Below, piece after piece: positions 33,155-40,454 of a DNA stretch of 42,172 nt. Source of the DNA: Pseudomonas sp. PB106 (lineage in GTDB: Bacteria; Pseudomonadota; Gammaproteobacteria; Pseudomonadales; Pseudomonadaceae). Each line of letters starts with the position of its first letter. Positions within the stretch are counted from its first letter, which is position 1. The stretch is taken from contig NZ_RWIM01000225.1 in the NCBI RefSeq assembly GCF_009764645.1, positions 1-42,172 of the forward strand, given 5' to 3'. The notes beneath the pieces were generated by a model. That model was not told the DNA's origin and made no database searches. It saw only the letters and a list, made by a program, of their open reading frames with translations. A program made the translations under genes and the position numbers.

Positions 33155-34117
33155 ATGTCTGAAGTCCGTCATTCGCGAGTGATTATTCTCGGTTCCGGCC
33201 CTGCCGGTTACAGCGCTGCGGTATACGCGGCCCGCGCCAACCTCAAGCCACTGCTGATCACCGGCATGCAGGCTGGCGGTCAACTGACCACTACGACCGA
33301 AGTCGACAACTGGCCTGGCGACGTCCATGGCCTGACCGGTCCAGCCCTGATGGAGCGCATGCGCGAGCACGCCGAGCGTTTTGAAACCGAGATCGTTTTC
33401 GATCACATCAACGCCGTCGACTTTGCTGCCAAGCCGTACACCCTGACCGGCGACAGCGCGACCTACACCTGCGACGCCCTGATCATCGCCACCGGCGCCA
33501 GCGCGCGTTACCTGGGCCTGCCGTCGGAAGAAGCGTTCATGGGTAAAGGCGTTTCGGCCTGCGCCACCTGCGACGGTTTCTTCTACCGCAACAAGCCAGT
33601 GGCTGTGGTCGGCGGCGGCAACACTGCTGTGGAAGAGGCGCTGTACCTGGCCAACATCGCCAGCACTGTGACCCTGATCCACCGTCGCGAAACCTTCCGC
33701 GCCGAGAAAATCCTGATCGACAAGCTCAACGCTCGCGTGGCTGAAGGCAAGATCATCCTCAAGTTGAACGCCACTCTCGACGAAGTCCTCGGCGACAACA
33801 TGGGCGTGACCGGCGCGCGTCTGAAGAACAACGACGGCAGCTTTGACGAAATCACCGTCGACGGCGTGTTCATCGCCATCGGCCACACCCCGAATACCTC
33901 GCTGTTCGAAGGCCAGCTGACCCTGAAAGATGGTTATCTGGTGGTGCACGGCGGCCGTGAAGGCAATGCGACTGCAACCAGCGTCGAAGGCATCTTCGCC
34001 GCCGGTGACGTGGCTGACCACGTTTACCGTCAGGCCATCACCTCGGCCGGCGCCGGCTGCATGGCGGCACTCGACACCGAACGTTACCTGGACGGTCTGC
34101 AGAACGCTTCGTTCTAA
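33155..34117 (+). CDS. trxB: Thioredoxin reductase
   Basis: This 320-residue FAD flavoprotein uses NADPH to reduce thioredoxin. It has the N-terminal FAD motif GSGPAGYSAAVYAAR, the redox pair C136-A-T-C139 in ACATCDGFF, the NADPH motif GGGNTAVEEALYLA followed by HRRE, and the C-terminal FAD motif IFAAGDVAD. An AGGAGCAGGTC site precedes the ATG. It is a single-gene unit with a strong terminator. Confidence 0.97.
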   Translation: MSEVRHSRVIILGSGPAGYSAAVYAARANLKPLLITGMQAGGQLTTTTEVDNWPGDVHGLTGPALMERMREHAERFETEIVFDHINAVDFAAKPYTLTGDSATYTCDALIIATGASARYLGLPSEEAFMGKGVSACATCDGFFYRNKPVAVVGGGNTAVEEALYLANIASTVTLIHRRETFRAEKILIDKLNARVAEGKIILKLNATLDEVLGDNMGVTGARLKNNDGSFDEITVDGVFIAIGHTPNTSLFEGQLTLKDGYLVVHGGREGNATATSVEGIFAAGDVADHVYRQAITSAGAGCMAALDTERYLDGLQNASF

Positions 34118-34133
34118 GATCGCAGGCATAAAA

Positions 34134-34161
34134 AAAACCGGCCAGATTGGCCGGTTTTTTT
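34134..34161. terminator. Intrinsic terminator after trxB
   Basis: Arms AAAACCGGCCA and TGGCCGGTTTT with a 3-base loop, flanked by A- and T-runs, so it can work on both strands. Confidence 0.9.
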
Positions 34162-34186
34162 GTGCCCGCAGTTTCAGCTACGTGAT

Positions 34187-34217
34187 GATCGTTCCCACGC
34201 AGAGCGTGGGAATGATC
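34187..34217. repeat. Short palindromic repeat, family 3
   Basis: TTCCCACGC (34192-34200), AGA, GCGTGGGAA (34204-34212), extended by a few pairs outward. This sequence is a common extragenic repeat of fluorescent pseudomonads. Confidence 0.65.
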
Positions 34218-34220
34218 AGG

Positions 34221-34258
34221 GTGTAGGAGCTGCCGAAGGCTGCGATCTTTTGATCTTT
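34221..34258. repeat. Single REP unit, family 1
   Basis: One GTAGGAGCTGCCGAAGGCTG-CGATCTTTTGATCTT unit, without an inverted partner, abuts the stop codon of the HopJ-like gene. Confidence 0.8.
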
Positions 34259-34260
34259 AA

Positions 34261-34599
34261 TCAGCGGCGGGTCAGCGGCTGGGCGGTGAATTTCACGCCG
34301 GCCAGACCGTGCTTGATCAACCCGCGGATGTTGCCGTGATCATTGCCCTCAGGCGTGGCCACTACCGAGCGGTAATGCTCGCCGAACGCCAGCAGCGCTT
34401 CTTCATCGCTCAGACCTTCCAGCAGCGCCAGACCCAGCGTCTTGCACGAGCCTTCGTTCTGCCCGGCGGCGTTTTCCACGCCACCGTTGTTGAAGGCCTG
34501 CGGCTGATAATCGTAGCCGGCGGCGATGAAGGCCAGGGTGTCGGCGAAAGCGTGTTCGCCGCTCTTCAGGCTGGCGCGCAGGGTGTTCAGATCACTCAT
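34261..34599 (-). CDS. HopJ-family protein (housekeeping homolog)
   Basis: This 112-residue protein matches the family named after HopJ, a P. syringae candidate type III effector. Here it overlaps the DUF1244 gene by 8 bases, has no type III chaperone or hrp context, and sits downstream of pterin genes. The family is widespread in non-pathogens, so an intracellular role of unknown kind is more likely than secretion. Conserved stretches include GYDYQPQAFNNGG, NEGSCKTLGLALL, and ALLAFGEHYRSV. Confidence 0.85.
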   Translation of the reverse strand: MSDLNTLRASLKSGEHAFADTLAFIAAGYDYQPQAFNNGGVENAAGQNEGSCKTLGLALLEGLSDEEALLAFGEHYRSVVATPEGNDHGNIRGLIKHGLAGVKFTAQPLTRR

Positions 34600-34888
34600 G
34601 GGTTTTTCCTTTGGCGAACGCCGCTTGTTGATCGGCGCTGGCTTCTTGCTGAAATTGGGCTTTCCACTCGGCGTACGGCATGCCGTAAACCACTTCGCGG
34701 GCGTCGTCGAGGCTGACCTCGATCTGGCGCTCGTCCGCTTCGGCCTTGTACCACTTCGACAGGCAGTTGCGGCAGAACCCGGCGAGGTTCATCAGGTCGA
34801 TGTTCTGCACATCCTTGCGGCTGTCCAGGTGGGCGACCAGCCGGCGGAAGGCGGCGGCTTCGAGTTCGAGGCGTTGTTGCTCGTTCAT
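34592..34888 (-). CDS. DUF1244 domain protein
   Basis: This 98-residue conserved protein of unknown function belongs to DUF1244. The core reads NIDLMNLAGFCRNCLSKWYKAEAD, with a Cys-x-x-Cys pair (CRNC), then VVYGMPYAEWKAQFQ. The CxxC pair could bind metal or be redox active. It overlaps the HopJ-like gene by 8 bases, so the two are co-translated. Upstream lies an inverted repeat and then folX. Confidence 0.9.
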   Translation of the reverse strand: MNEQQRLELEAAAFRRLVAHLDSRKDVQNIDLMNLAGFCRNCLSKWYKAEADERQIEVSLDDAREVVYGMPYAEWKAQFQQEASADQQAAFAKGKTHE

Positions 34889-34905
34889 GGAGGTCTCTTC
34901 GAGAC

Positions 34906-34987
34906 AGCTTCAAGCGGCGAGCTTCAAGCTGCAAGTTTGGATTGTGGGTGGCGGTAGCTTAACGCTTGCAGCTCGAAGCTTGAAGCT
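34906..34987. repeat. Imperfect inverted repeat between folX and DUF1244
   Basis: Left arm 34906-34935 (AGCTTCAAGC...GCTGCAAG) pairs with right arm 34965-34987 (CTTGCAGCTCGAAGCTTGAA and GCT). It is a REP-like element of another family and touches the folX stop codon. Confidence 0.7.
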
Positions 34988-35358
34988 CAGCGGCTTGCCG
35001 CGAGCGTGATCGATACCGACTCGGCAAACCGCAGCGCATGGGGCTTGTCGACTTCGACTTCGGCGTACAGCACCGAACCGTTGCTCATCACCAGATCAAG
35101 CAATTCCTGCGTCAAACGTTCGAGCAGCGCGAAACGGTTGCCCTCGACGTGGGCGATGATTGCCTTGGTGATGGTGCGGTAGTTCAGCGCGTGATCGATG
35201 TCGTTGTCACGCACCGCGTCCTGCGCCGCGTACAGAATGGTCAGGTTGATCAGCACATCCTGCTTGTTGAGGATTTCGTCCTCGTTGATCCCGATAAAGG
35301 TGCGCAAGCGCAGATCCTTGACCCGGATGCGCGCCATTCCCGGTTGAAGTTGTGGCAT
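34987..35358 (-). CDS. folX: Dihydroneopterin triphosphate 2'-epimerase
   Basis: This 123-residue protein of the FolB/FolX fold begins MPQLQPGMARIRVKDLRLRTFIGINEDE. FolX epimerises dihydroneopterin triphosphate to the monapterin form. It starts right after the folE stop without a spacer. Together with FolM and FolE it makes tetrahydromonapterin, the cofactor of phenylalanine hydroxylase in Pseudomonas. FolB aldolase is the alternative, but the folE-folM context and N-terminal sequence favour FolX. Confidence 0.92.
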   Translation of the reverse strand: MPQLQPGMARIRVKDLRLRTFIGINEDEILNKQDVLINLTILYAAQDAVRDNDIDHALNYRTITKAIIAHVEGNRFALLERLTQELLDLVMSNGSVLYAEVEVDKPHALRFAESVSITLAASR

Positions 35359-35919
35359 TTACTTGCTCCGTCCAATCAATTGCAGGAACTCCTGGCGGGT
35401 GTTGCTCGACTCGCGGAAGGCGCCGAGCATGACCGAGGTGTTCATCGTCGAATTCTGTTTTTCCACGCCGCGCATCATCATGCACATGTGTCTGGCTTCG
35501 ATGACCACGGCGACACCGGCGGCATCGGTGACCTGTTGCACCGCGTCGGCGATTTGCCGGGTGAGGTTTTCCTGGATCTGCAGGCGTCGGGCGAACATGT
35601 CCACCAGCCGCGCGATCTTCGATAACCCCAGCACCTTGCCCGTCGGAATATAAGCCACATGGGCCTTGCCGATGAAGGGCAGCAGGTGATGTTCGCACAA
35701 AGAATACAGCTCGATGTCGGCGACGATGATCATCTCATCGCTGTCCGAAGCAAACAGCGCGCCGTTGACGATCTGCTCAACGCTCTGGTCGTAACCGTGA
35801 CACAGGTATTGCATGGCTTTGGCCGCACGTACCGGGGTGTCGCGCAGTCCTTCGCGGTCGGGGTCTTCACCGAGGCGGACGAGGATGTCGCGGTAGTTTT
35901 CAGGCAGAGAGCGGGTCAT
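35359..35919 (-). CDS. folE: GTP cyclohydrolase I
   Basis: This 186-residue enzyme converts GTP to dihydroneopterin triphosphate, the entry to pterin synthesis. Zinc ligands are visible in SLCEHHLLPF (Cys and His) and ARHMCMMMRG (Cys). It lies 21 bases after folM and directly before folX. In P. putida, a folE gene is reported as light-inducible through PplR regulators. The neighbouring LOV and MerR genes make that worth testing here. Confidence 0.96.
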   Translation of the reverse strand: MTRSLPENYRDILVRLGEDPDREGLRDTPVRAAKAMQYLCHGYDQSVEQIVNGALFASDSDEMIIVADIELYSLCEHHLLPFIGKAHVAYIPTGKVLGLSKIARLVDMFARRLQIQENLTRQIADAVQQVTDAAGVAVVIEARHMCMMMRGVEKQNSTMNTSVMLGAFRESSNTRQEFLQLIGRSK

Positions 35920-35940
35920 GGGCAGCCTCGCAGGCGGGTG

Positions 35941-36651
35941 TTATTTGACGTGCCTTCCGCCGTTGACGGTCAGGGTCGTACCGGTGACATATGGGTTGTC
36001 GAGCAGATAGCGCAGGCTCTGATAGATCACCTCGCTGCCGGGTTCGATGCCCAGCGCGGATTTGGCCAGGGCCTTGGCGCGGTACGCGGCGTCGTCGTCG
36101 GGATTGAACAATAGCAGGGCCGGCGCAATGCCGTTGACCTTGATTGCTGGCGCGTAGCGGGCGGCGAAGGACAGCGTCAGGCTGTCGAGCCCGGCCTTGG
36201 TCGCGCAATAACCGATGTGCTTGCTGCTGCCCTTGCGCGTGACGTCGTCGCTGATGTGGATGATGTCGGCGGGCGTCGAGCGTTGCAGCAAATCGGCGCA
36301 ATGCAGGTTGATCAGATAGGGCGCGAGCATATGAATACTGAACAGGCGGGTGAACTCATCGGCTTCATGTTCCGGCGTCTCTGCCAGCCACTCAGAGGCG
36401 TTGTGCACGATGGCGCGCAGGCTGTCGGTATGGGTTTTCAGTTCAGTGATGAAGGCGAGAATCCCGGCCTCGCTGGAGAAGTCGGCGAACAGGCCAATCG
36501 CGCCGCGATCACGCAGTGTCTGTACGCCGGGACGTTCGCTGCGGTAAGTGAAGATGACGCGCTGACGGTTTTCCAGCAAACGCTGCGCGCAATGCAGGCC
36601 GACACGCTGGCCGGCGCCGGTGATGAGGATCGGGGCTGCGGAATTGGACAT
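35941..36651 (-). CDS. folM: Dihydromonapterin reductase (short-chain dehydrogenase)
   Basis: This 236-residue SDR has the N-terminal TGAGQRVG cofactor motif, the TGxxxRxG variant typical of pteridine reductases, and catalytic Tyr-x-x-x-Lys in YCATKAG. FolM reduces dihydromonapterin to tetrahydromonapterin with NADPH. I chose the ATG at 36651. It begins the folM-folE-folX set. Confidence 0.93.
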   Translation of the reverse strand: MSNSAAPILITGAGQRVGLHCAQRLLENRQRVIFTYRSERPGVQTLRDRGAIGLFADFSSEAGILAFITELKTHTDSLRAIVHNASEWLAETPEHEADEFTRLFSIHMLAPYLINLHCADLLQRSTPADIIHISDDVTRKGSSKHIGYCATKAGLDSLTLSFAARYAPAIKVNGIAPALLLFNPDDDAAYRAKALAKSALGIEPGSEVIYQSLRYLLDNPYVTGTTLTVNGGRHVK

Positions 36652-36705
36652 GAACGGCTCGCATCGCGGGTGGAGCAAAAACTATAACAGCGACACGCCG
36701 GAAAA

Positions 36706-36773
36706 GATCGCAGCCTGCGGCAGCTCCCACAGAGATTTGGGCAGGAGCTGTCGAGGGCAACGAGGCTGCGATC
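36706..36773. repeat. Decayed REP doublet
   Basis: Left arm GATCGCAGCCTGCGGCAGCTCC (36706-36727) faces a right arm (36744-36773) carrying about 8 extra bases. It is a diverged family 1/2 hybrid between folM and the ABM gene. Confidence 0.7.
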
Positions 36774-36775
36774 GT

Positions 36776-37345
36776 CTAAACGTTCTGCGAAGATGTTTTG
36801 GCAGGCACACGTCGTGCCGGCACGCTGTTCAGCCAATTGGCCAGCAACCGCGTCGACAACGGAATAAAGAAATACACCATCAACGGCGTCAGGCACGCGG
36901 TGCTGATCAACACACGCGGCAACAAACTCATCTCCGCGAGCAGCGGGCCGAGGACAAAGTTGAACAACAGTGAAACCGGAAAGAACGCCAGCCAGATCGC
37001 GACCGCCTGCTTCCAGCGTGGTGGGCGCTGACCGGCCGCGCCGAACCAGCCTTCGATGCCACTGACCCGATGTTCCTTCGGATGGGCAAACAGGTCGCTG
37101 CCACGATCCAGCCAAGCCGTGCGCGACACCGAGTGTTCCCACGCATGCAAAGTCTGTTCATCGACGAAGCGGAAAATAATCTGGAATTCGTTATCGCCGG
37201 GCGGCGGAGCAAGTACGCCTGAGCCGAGATAACCGGGAAAGTCGGTGGCCAGTTGTTCGCCTTCGCGCAACCAGGCGATCAGATCCTGATAGCGACCTTC
37301 AGCAACACGACGAGCGACCATCAGCGTGACGGGGGAAGTAGACAT
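36776..37345 (-). CDS. ABM-domain protein with C-terminal membrane anchor
   Basis: This 189-residue protein has an N-terminal antibiotic-biosynthesis-monooxygenase ferredoxin-like domain (about 1-95, with PGYLGSGVLAPPPGDNEFQIIFRF). Two hydrophobic segments follow (about 115-140 and 145-170). ABM domains include cofactor-free oxygenases of quinols and haem-degrading enzymes, but membrane-anchored versions are not characterised to my knowledge. The start is at MSTSPVTLMVARRV. A 15-base palindrome lies 11 bases upstream. It may be co-transcribed with the fol genes across the REP element. Confidence 0.87.
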   Translation of the reverse strand: MSTSPVTLMVARRVAEGRYQDLIAWLREGEQLATDFPGYLGSGVLAPPPGDNEFQIIFRFVDEQTLHAWEHSVSRTAWLDRGSDLFAHPKEHRVSGIEGWFGAAGQRPPRWKQAVAIWLAFFPVSLLFNFVLGPLLAEMSLLPRVLISTACLTPLMVYFFIPLSTRLLANWLNSVPARRVPAKTSSQNV

Positions 37346-37355
37346 TGTGTATCTC

Positions 37356-37370
37356 CGCATTACGAATGCG
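37356..37370. promoter_or_regulatory. Palindrome upstream of the ABM gene
   Basis: CGCATT-ACG-AATGCG, with 6-base perfect arms. Its position in the divergent ABM-pplR gap suits an operator. Confidence 0.4.
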
Positions 37371-37490
37371 TCATTCCGGGTAGGAATTTCGCCTGACGCA
37401 GGGCCGGGGTAGAGGCCTGCGCTTTTCAACAAGCAAGGATTATTCCTGATTTTCGTGAATTAACCAGAGGTTTTCGTCGCAAGATCCCTC

Positions 37491-37521
37491 TTGAACATGA
37501 AAGGGCCATCAGGGTTAGAAT
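37491..37521 (+). promoter_or_regulatory. Candidate promoter of the PplR-like gene
   Basis: TTGAAC (37491-37496), a 19-base spacer and TAGAAT (37516-37521) lie 36 bases before the ATG. Spacers of 19-20 bases are characteristic of promoters that MerR-family regulators activate by DNA distortion. Confidence 0.45.
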
Positions 37522-37557
37522 GGATCCAATAATCCTGACAAGGAAGTTGAACGCGCA

Positions 37558-38517
37558 ATGCCTGTCCTGACTGACCTTCCACCTGTTTCGCAGGCCGTAG
37601 CCTCACTTGAGCGCGAGGACTTGTTCCCCATCCGCGAAGTCGCACGGTTGACCGGCATCAACCCAGTGACCCTGCGCGCTTGGGAGCGCCGCTACGGTTT
37701 GATCGAACCGACCCGCACCGAAAGTGGGCATCGTCTGTACTCGATGAACGATATCGAGCGCGTGCGCAGCATTCTCGACTGGATTGATCGTGGCGTGGCC
37801 GTGAGCAAGGTCGGCAAGATCCTGGCCAAGACCGAACCGCTGAAAGTACTGGCCAATTTCATTCCTGACGATCGGGTGCAGAGTGATTACCTGCAATGGC
37901 AGACACAGATCCAGCAGGCCGTAAGTTCGTTCGATGACCAGGCGCTGGATCGCGTCTGTTCGCAGATCTTTTCTTCTTACTCGCTGCCGGTGGTGTTCCA
38001 GGACATCCTCATGCCGCTCTGGCTGCAGTTGCTGCAATGCCAGGAAGCGTTCGGACAAACCAGCGAGTGGCTGTTCTTCGATGGTTTTCTCAGGGCGCGA
38101 GTCCTGCAGCGAATCATCATGCTGCGCGGCGCCCAACCGCGTCGGGTGATCGTCAGTGCGCTGTCGGGGCAATGTCGGGAATTGGAATTGCTGGTGGCAG
38201 CGCTGTTCCTCAGCGGCAATGACTCGGGGGTTCGCGTGTTGACCACCGGGCAGCCATTCGATGAGCTGACCCTGGTTTGCGAAAAGACCCGACCGGACGC
38301 ACTGGTACTGTTTTCCAACCATGCACCGAGTGCCGAACTGCCTCGGCGCCTGAACCGGCTGGCGATGAGTCTGGATTGTCAGTTGATGCTGGCGGGCGAT
38401 GCGTCAGATCTGGCCCGGGACAGCCTGGCGGGATCATCCGTCGCTTGTCTGGGCAACGAAGGTTCGACCATGCGTCAGCGCATGGTGCAATTTCTGGCGG
38501 GGAAGCTGGATAGCTGA
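37558..38517 (+). CDS. Class II LitR (PplR-like) MerR-family regulator
   Basis: This 319-residue regulator has a MerR helix-turn-helix (about 22-72, FPIREVARLTGINPVTLRAW), a helical-bundle domain (about 110-190) and a Rossmann-like B12-binding-fold domain (about 195-319). CarH/LitR light sensors bind adenosylcobalamin through a DxHxxG histidine. The matching place here reads SALSGQCRELE (200-210) with no His, and the WxxxEH-type residues of the helical domain are also absent. This fits class II LitR such as P. putida PplR, which respond to light through LOV partners. A LOV gene is 0.7 kb away. RBS is AAGGAAG. Confidence 0.88.
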   Translation: MPVLTDLPPVSQAVASLEREDLFPIREVARLTGINPVTLRAWERRYGLIEPTRTESGHRLYSMNDIERVRSILDWIDRGVAVSKVGKILAKTEPLKVLANFIPDDRVQSDYLQWQTQIQQAVSSFDDQALDRVCSQIFSSYSLPVVFQDILMPLWLQLLQCQEAFGQTSEWLFFDGFLRARVLQRIIMLRGAQPRRVIVSALSGQCRELELLVAALFLSGNDSGVRVLTTGQPFDELTLVCEKTRPDALVLFSNHAPSAELPRRLNRLAMSLDCQLMLAGDASDLARDSLAGSSVACLGNEGSTMRQRMVQFLAGKLDS

Positions 38518-38518
38518 A

Positions 38519-39124
38519 TCAGGTGTGCAGCGCAGGGTGAGTCAAGCGATGCTGTTGCAGGATGAACTGACGCAGGCGCTCGGTTTCATCTGCGTCGGTC
38601 TGGCTCAGTTCGTAGGCGTAGAAACCGCTATCGGTTTCCCGCTCGAAATTGCCGCGCAATGAAATCCGCTCGTACCCCGAAGGGCTGAACCACAAGGCGA
38701 AATGCTTGGGAGGTTTGGTCTTGTTGCGCATTTCCAGCAACACACCTTTGTGCGACACCTCGTGCACCCACATCATGCCTGGCTGGCCTTTGGCATTTTC
38801 CAGCGCTACCGGTTCTTCGAGCACCAGCCGCCATGGGCGCACCATCGGGCCGTCTTCGTAAATGCTTGGAACGCCGAGGCGCAAGTGCAGCGCATGAAAC
38901 TCATCTTCGACCAAGTGCAGCGGAAAGGTCATTTGCTGGTTTTCGAAGTTGGCCTGGATGGTCACCTGCTCGTGAGCGGCGAGGCGCGTGAGCAAATCGC
39001 GGATTTGCGAACCGCCATTGACCAGCAGACTCGACGTCGCATCCCGCACGTTCAATTGCGGGTTGTGCTGCATGGTCTGGATGAAATCCAGCTCATCCTG
39101 AGTGAGTAGGGCGTCACGCTGCAT
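38519..39124 (-). CDS. PilZ-like (YcgR-type) protein, downstream of the LOV gene
   Basis: This protein has 201 residues from the ATG at 39124. The N-terminal half resembles the YcgR flagellar-brake N-domain. The C-terminal half looks like a PilZ barrel (about 110-185, with VRPWRLVLEEPVAL and WVHEVSHKGVLLEM). The c-di-GMP signature is degenerate: RxxR instead of RxxxR, and ExSxxG instead of D/NxSxxG. Binding is therefore uncertain. A TTG at 39178 could extend it to overlap the LOV stop. It reads convergently with the PplR-like gene, 1 base from its stop. Assignment to PilZ is by pattern only. Confidence 0.7.
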   Translation of the reverse strand: MQRDALLTQDELDFIQTMQHNPQLNVRDATSSLLVNGGSQIRDLLTRLAAHEQVTIQANFENQQMTFPLHLVEDEFHALHLRLGVPSIYEDGPMVRPWRLVLEEPVALENAKGQPGMMWVHEVSHKGVLLEMRNKTKPPKHFALWFSPSGYERISLRGNFERETDSGFYAYELSQTDADETERLRQFILQQHRLTHPALHT

Positions 39125-39178
39125 GGCTAACTCGAAAGGAATAGTTACAAAGTCATTGGTGATTGTAGTTAATGACAA

Positions 39179-39655
39179 TTAGTTCGCTGTTTTGTTTGAA
39201 CCGTTCGTCGCTTTCAGTTCCGCCAGCTCTGCACGCAGCGCCGCGACCTCAGCTTCGAGTTGCACTACACGCTGCTGAGCCTTGACCTGAACTGTCACGT
39301 CTTTCTGCACACCGACGATATACGTCAGCCCGTCATCAGCATTCTTTACCGTTGAAAGCGACAGTTCATTCCAGAACGGCGTGCCGTCCTTGCGATAGTT
39401 GCGCAGGGTTTCCCGACACGACCCATTACTGCGCAGCACCTCACGAATTTTCGCCAGTGCTGGCTGGTCGCGGTCTCCGGCCTGCAGAAAGCGGCAGTCC
39501 TGATACAGAATCTCTTCACTGCTGTAACCGGTCAGACGCTCGAAAGCCGGGTTGACGTAAATCAGGATGGTGTCCTGCTCGCCCTCCTTTTCCGCTACGA
39601 CGATGCCATCGTTAGACGCGTTGATCACCATTTGCAGGAGACTGGCATTGATCAT
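39179..39655 (-). CDS. Short LOV blue-light photoreceptor (PpSB1-LOV-like)
   Basis: This 158-residue protein is one PAS/LOV domain (about 12-122) plus a C-terminal coiled-coil helix (about 122-152, with VVQLEAEVAALRAELAEL). The flavin-adduct motif QDCRFLQ (52-58) is intact, with photoactive C54. FMN-contact stretches NYRKDGTPFWNEL and YIVGVQKDV are also present. It closely resembles the P. putida short LOV protein PpSB1-LOV as I remember it. It has no effector domain, so output must go through a partner such as the MerR regulator nearby. The PilZ-like gene follows in the same direction. Confidence 0.92.
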   Translation of the reverse strand: MINASLLQMVINASNDGIVVAEKEGEQDTILIYVNPAFERLTGYSSEEILYQDCRFLQAGDRDQPALAKIREVLRSNGSCRETLRNYRKDGTPFWNELSLSTVKNADDGLTYIVGVQKDVTVQVKAQQRVVQLEAEVAALRAELAELKATNGSNKTAN

Positions 39656-39688
39656 CTGTGAATCCGGGCAGAGTGGTCGACGGCAGGC

Positions 39689-39716
39689 ATTCTAGAAGAA
39701 CCATCGGCGCTGTCTA
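39689..39716 (-). promoter_or_regulatory. Candidate promoter of the LOV gene
   Basis: On the minus strand: TAGACA (39716-39711), 16-base spacer, TAGAAT (39694-39689), 33 bases before the LOV ATG. The -10 is the same TAGAAT as in the PplR-like promoter. Confidence 0.45.
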
Positions 39717-39808
39717 CTGGCCATGATCGGCAGATGAGATCCAATCGCGACTTTGCAGCTCAGGCTGCTACTATCGCCGCTCATTTTTTCAGTTTCAGGA
39801 TCAGATTG

Positions 39809-40264
39809 ATGAAAGTCGCCATCCTCTCCGGTTCGGTCTACGGCACCGCCGAAGAAGTCGCCCGCCACGCCCAGAACCTGTTGAAAGCCGCTGGCTTTGA
39901 AACCTTCTACAACTCGCGCGCCAGCCTGGCGGATCTTCAAGGGTTCGGTCCTGAAGCATTGCTCGCCGTGACCTCGACCACCGGCATGGGCGAGTTGCCG
40001 GATAACCTGCAACCGTTGTATTCGACCATTCGCGATCAGTTGCCGGCAGCCTGGCGCGGTTTGCCCGGCGCGGTGATTGCGTTGGGCGATGCCAGTTATG
40101 GCGACACGTTCTGCGGCGGCGGCGAGCAGATGCGTGAGTTGTTCGGTGAACTGGGTGTGATTGAAGTGCAGGACATGCTGCGCATTGATGCCAGCGAAAG
40201 CGTTACCCCGGAGACCGACGCCGAGCCTTGGCTGGCGCAGTTGATCGACGCGCTCAAGGGCTGA
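39809..40264 (+). CDS. Short-chain flavodoxin (MioC/YqcA-like)
   Basis: This 151-residue flavodoxin begins MKVAILSGSVYGTAEEVARH, with the FMN phosphate loop SGSVYGTAEE, then TSTTGMGELPDN and LGDASYGDTFCGGG. It carries single electrons between NAD(P)H reductases and acceptors; the partner is unknown. The ATG at 39809 was chosen on the family N-terminus. It is divergent from the LOV gene. From memory the flavodoxin is near the fol genes in P. aeruginosa too. Confidence 0.92.
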   Translation: MKVAILSGSVYGTAEEVARHAQNLLKAAGFETFYNSRASLADLQGFGPEALLAVTSTTGMGELPDNLQPLYSTIRDQLPAAWRGLPGAVIALGDASYGDTFCGGGEQMRELFGELGVIEVQDMLRIDASESVTPETDAEPWLAQLIDALKG

Positions 40265-40454
40265 TCGGACAAGCCTGCTCGTTGGCGGCGCTTGCTGCAC
40301 CTTTGCTGGCGCCGAAGCTTTGACATGGATCCAGGTTGATTGCACGGCTGACCCGGTCAGTCATCAAGCTGGCTGCCAATGCAACTACGCGATTGCCTGC
40401 ACCTGACTAGACTGCTGTCACGTGCAGAACAATAAGAACGCAGAGGTGCATACA

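Noticed and set aside
32976..33182. Small ORF in the trxB leader as a leader peptide
   Set aside because: It runs through the terminator-like stem and into trxB in another frame, with no ribosome site and no residue bias that would suggest attenuation.
34261..34599. Type III secreted effector
   Set aside because: The family name comes from P. syringae, but there is no hrp box, chaperone gene or secretion cluster, and the gene is embedded in a housekeeping run.
36776..37432. Longer 218-residue start for the ABM protein
   Set aside because: The extra 29 residues run through the palindrome and promoter region and do not resemble the domain. The ATG at 37345 fits the ABM N-terminus.
37346..37557. 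PplR direct-repeat box upstream of the regulator
   Set aside because: I looked for TGTACA/TATACA followed 12 bases later by TGTA(C/T)A and found none. A TACA-N14-TGTA pair near 39145-39168 has the wrong spacing.
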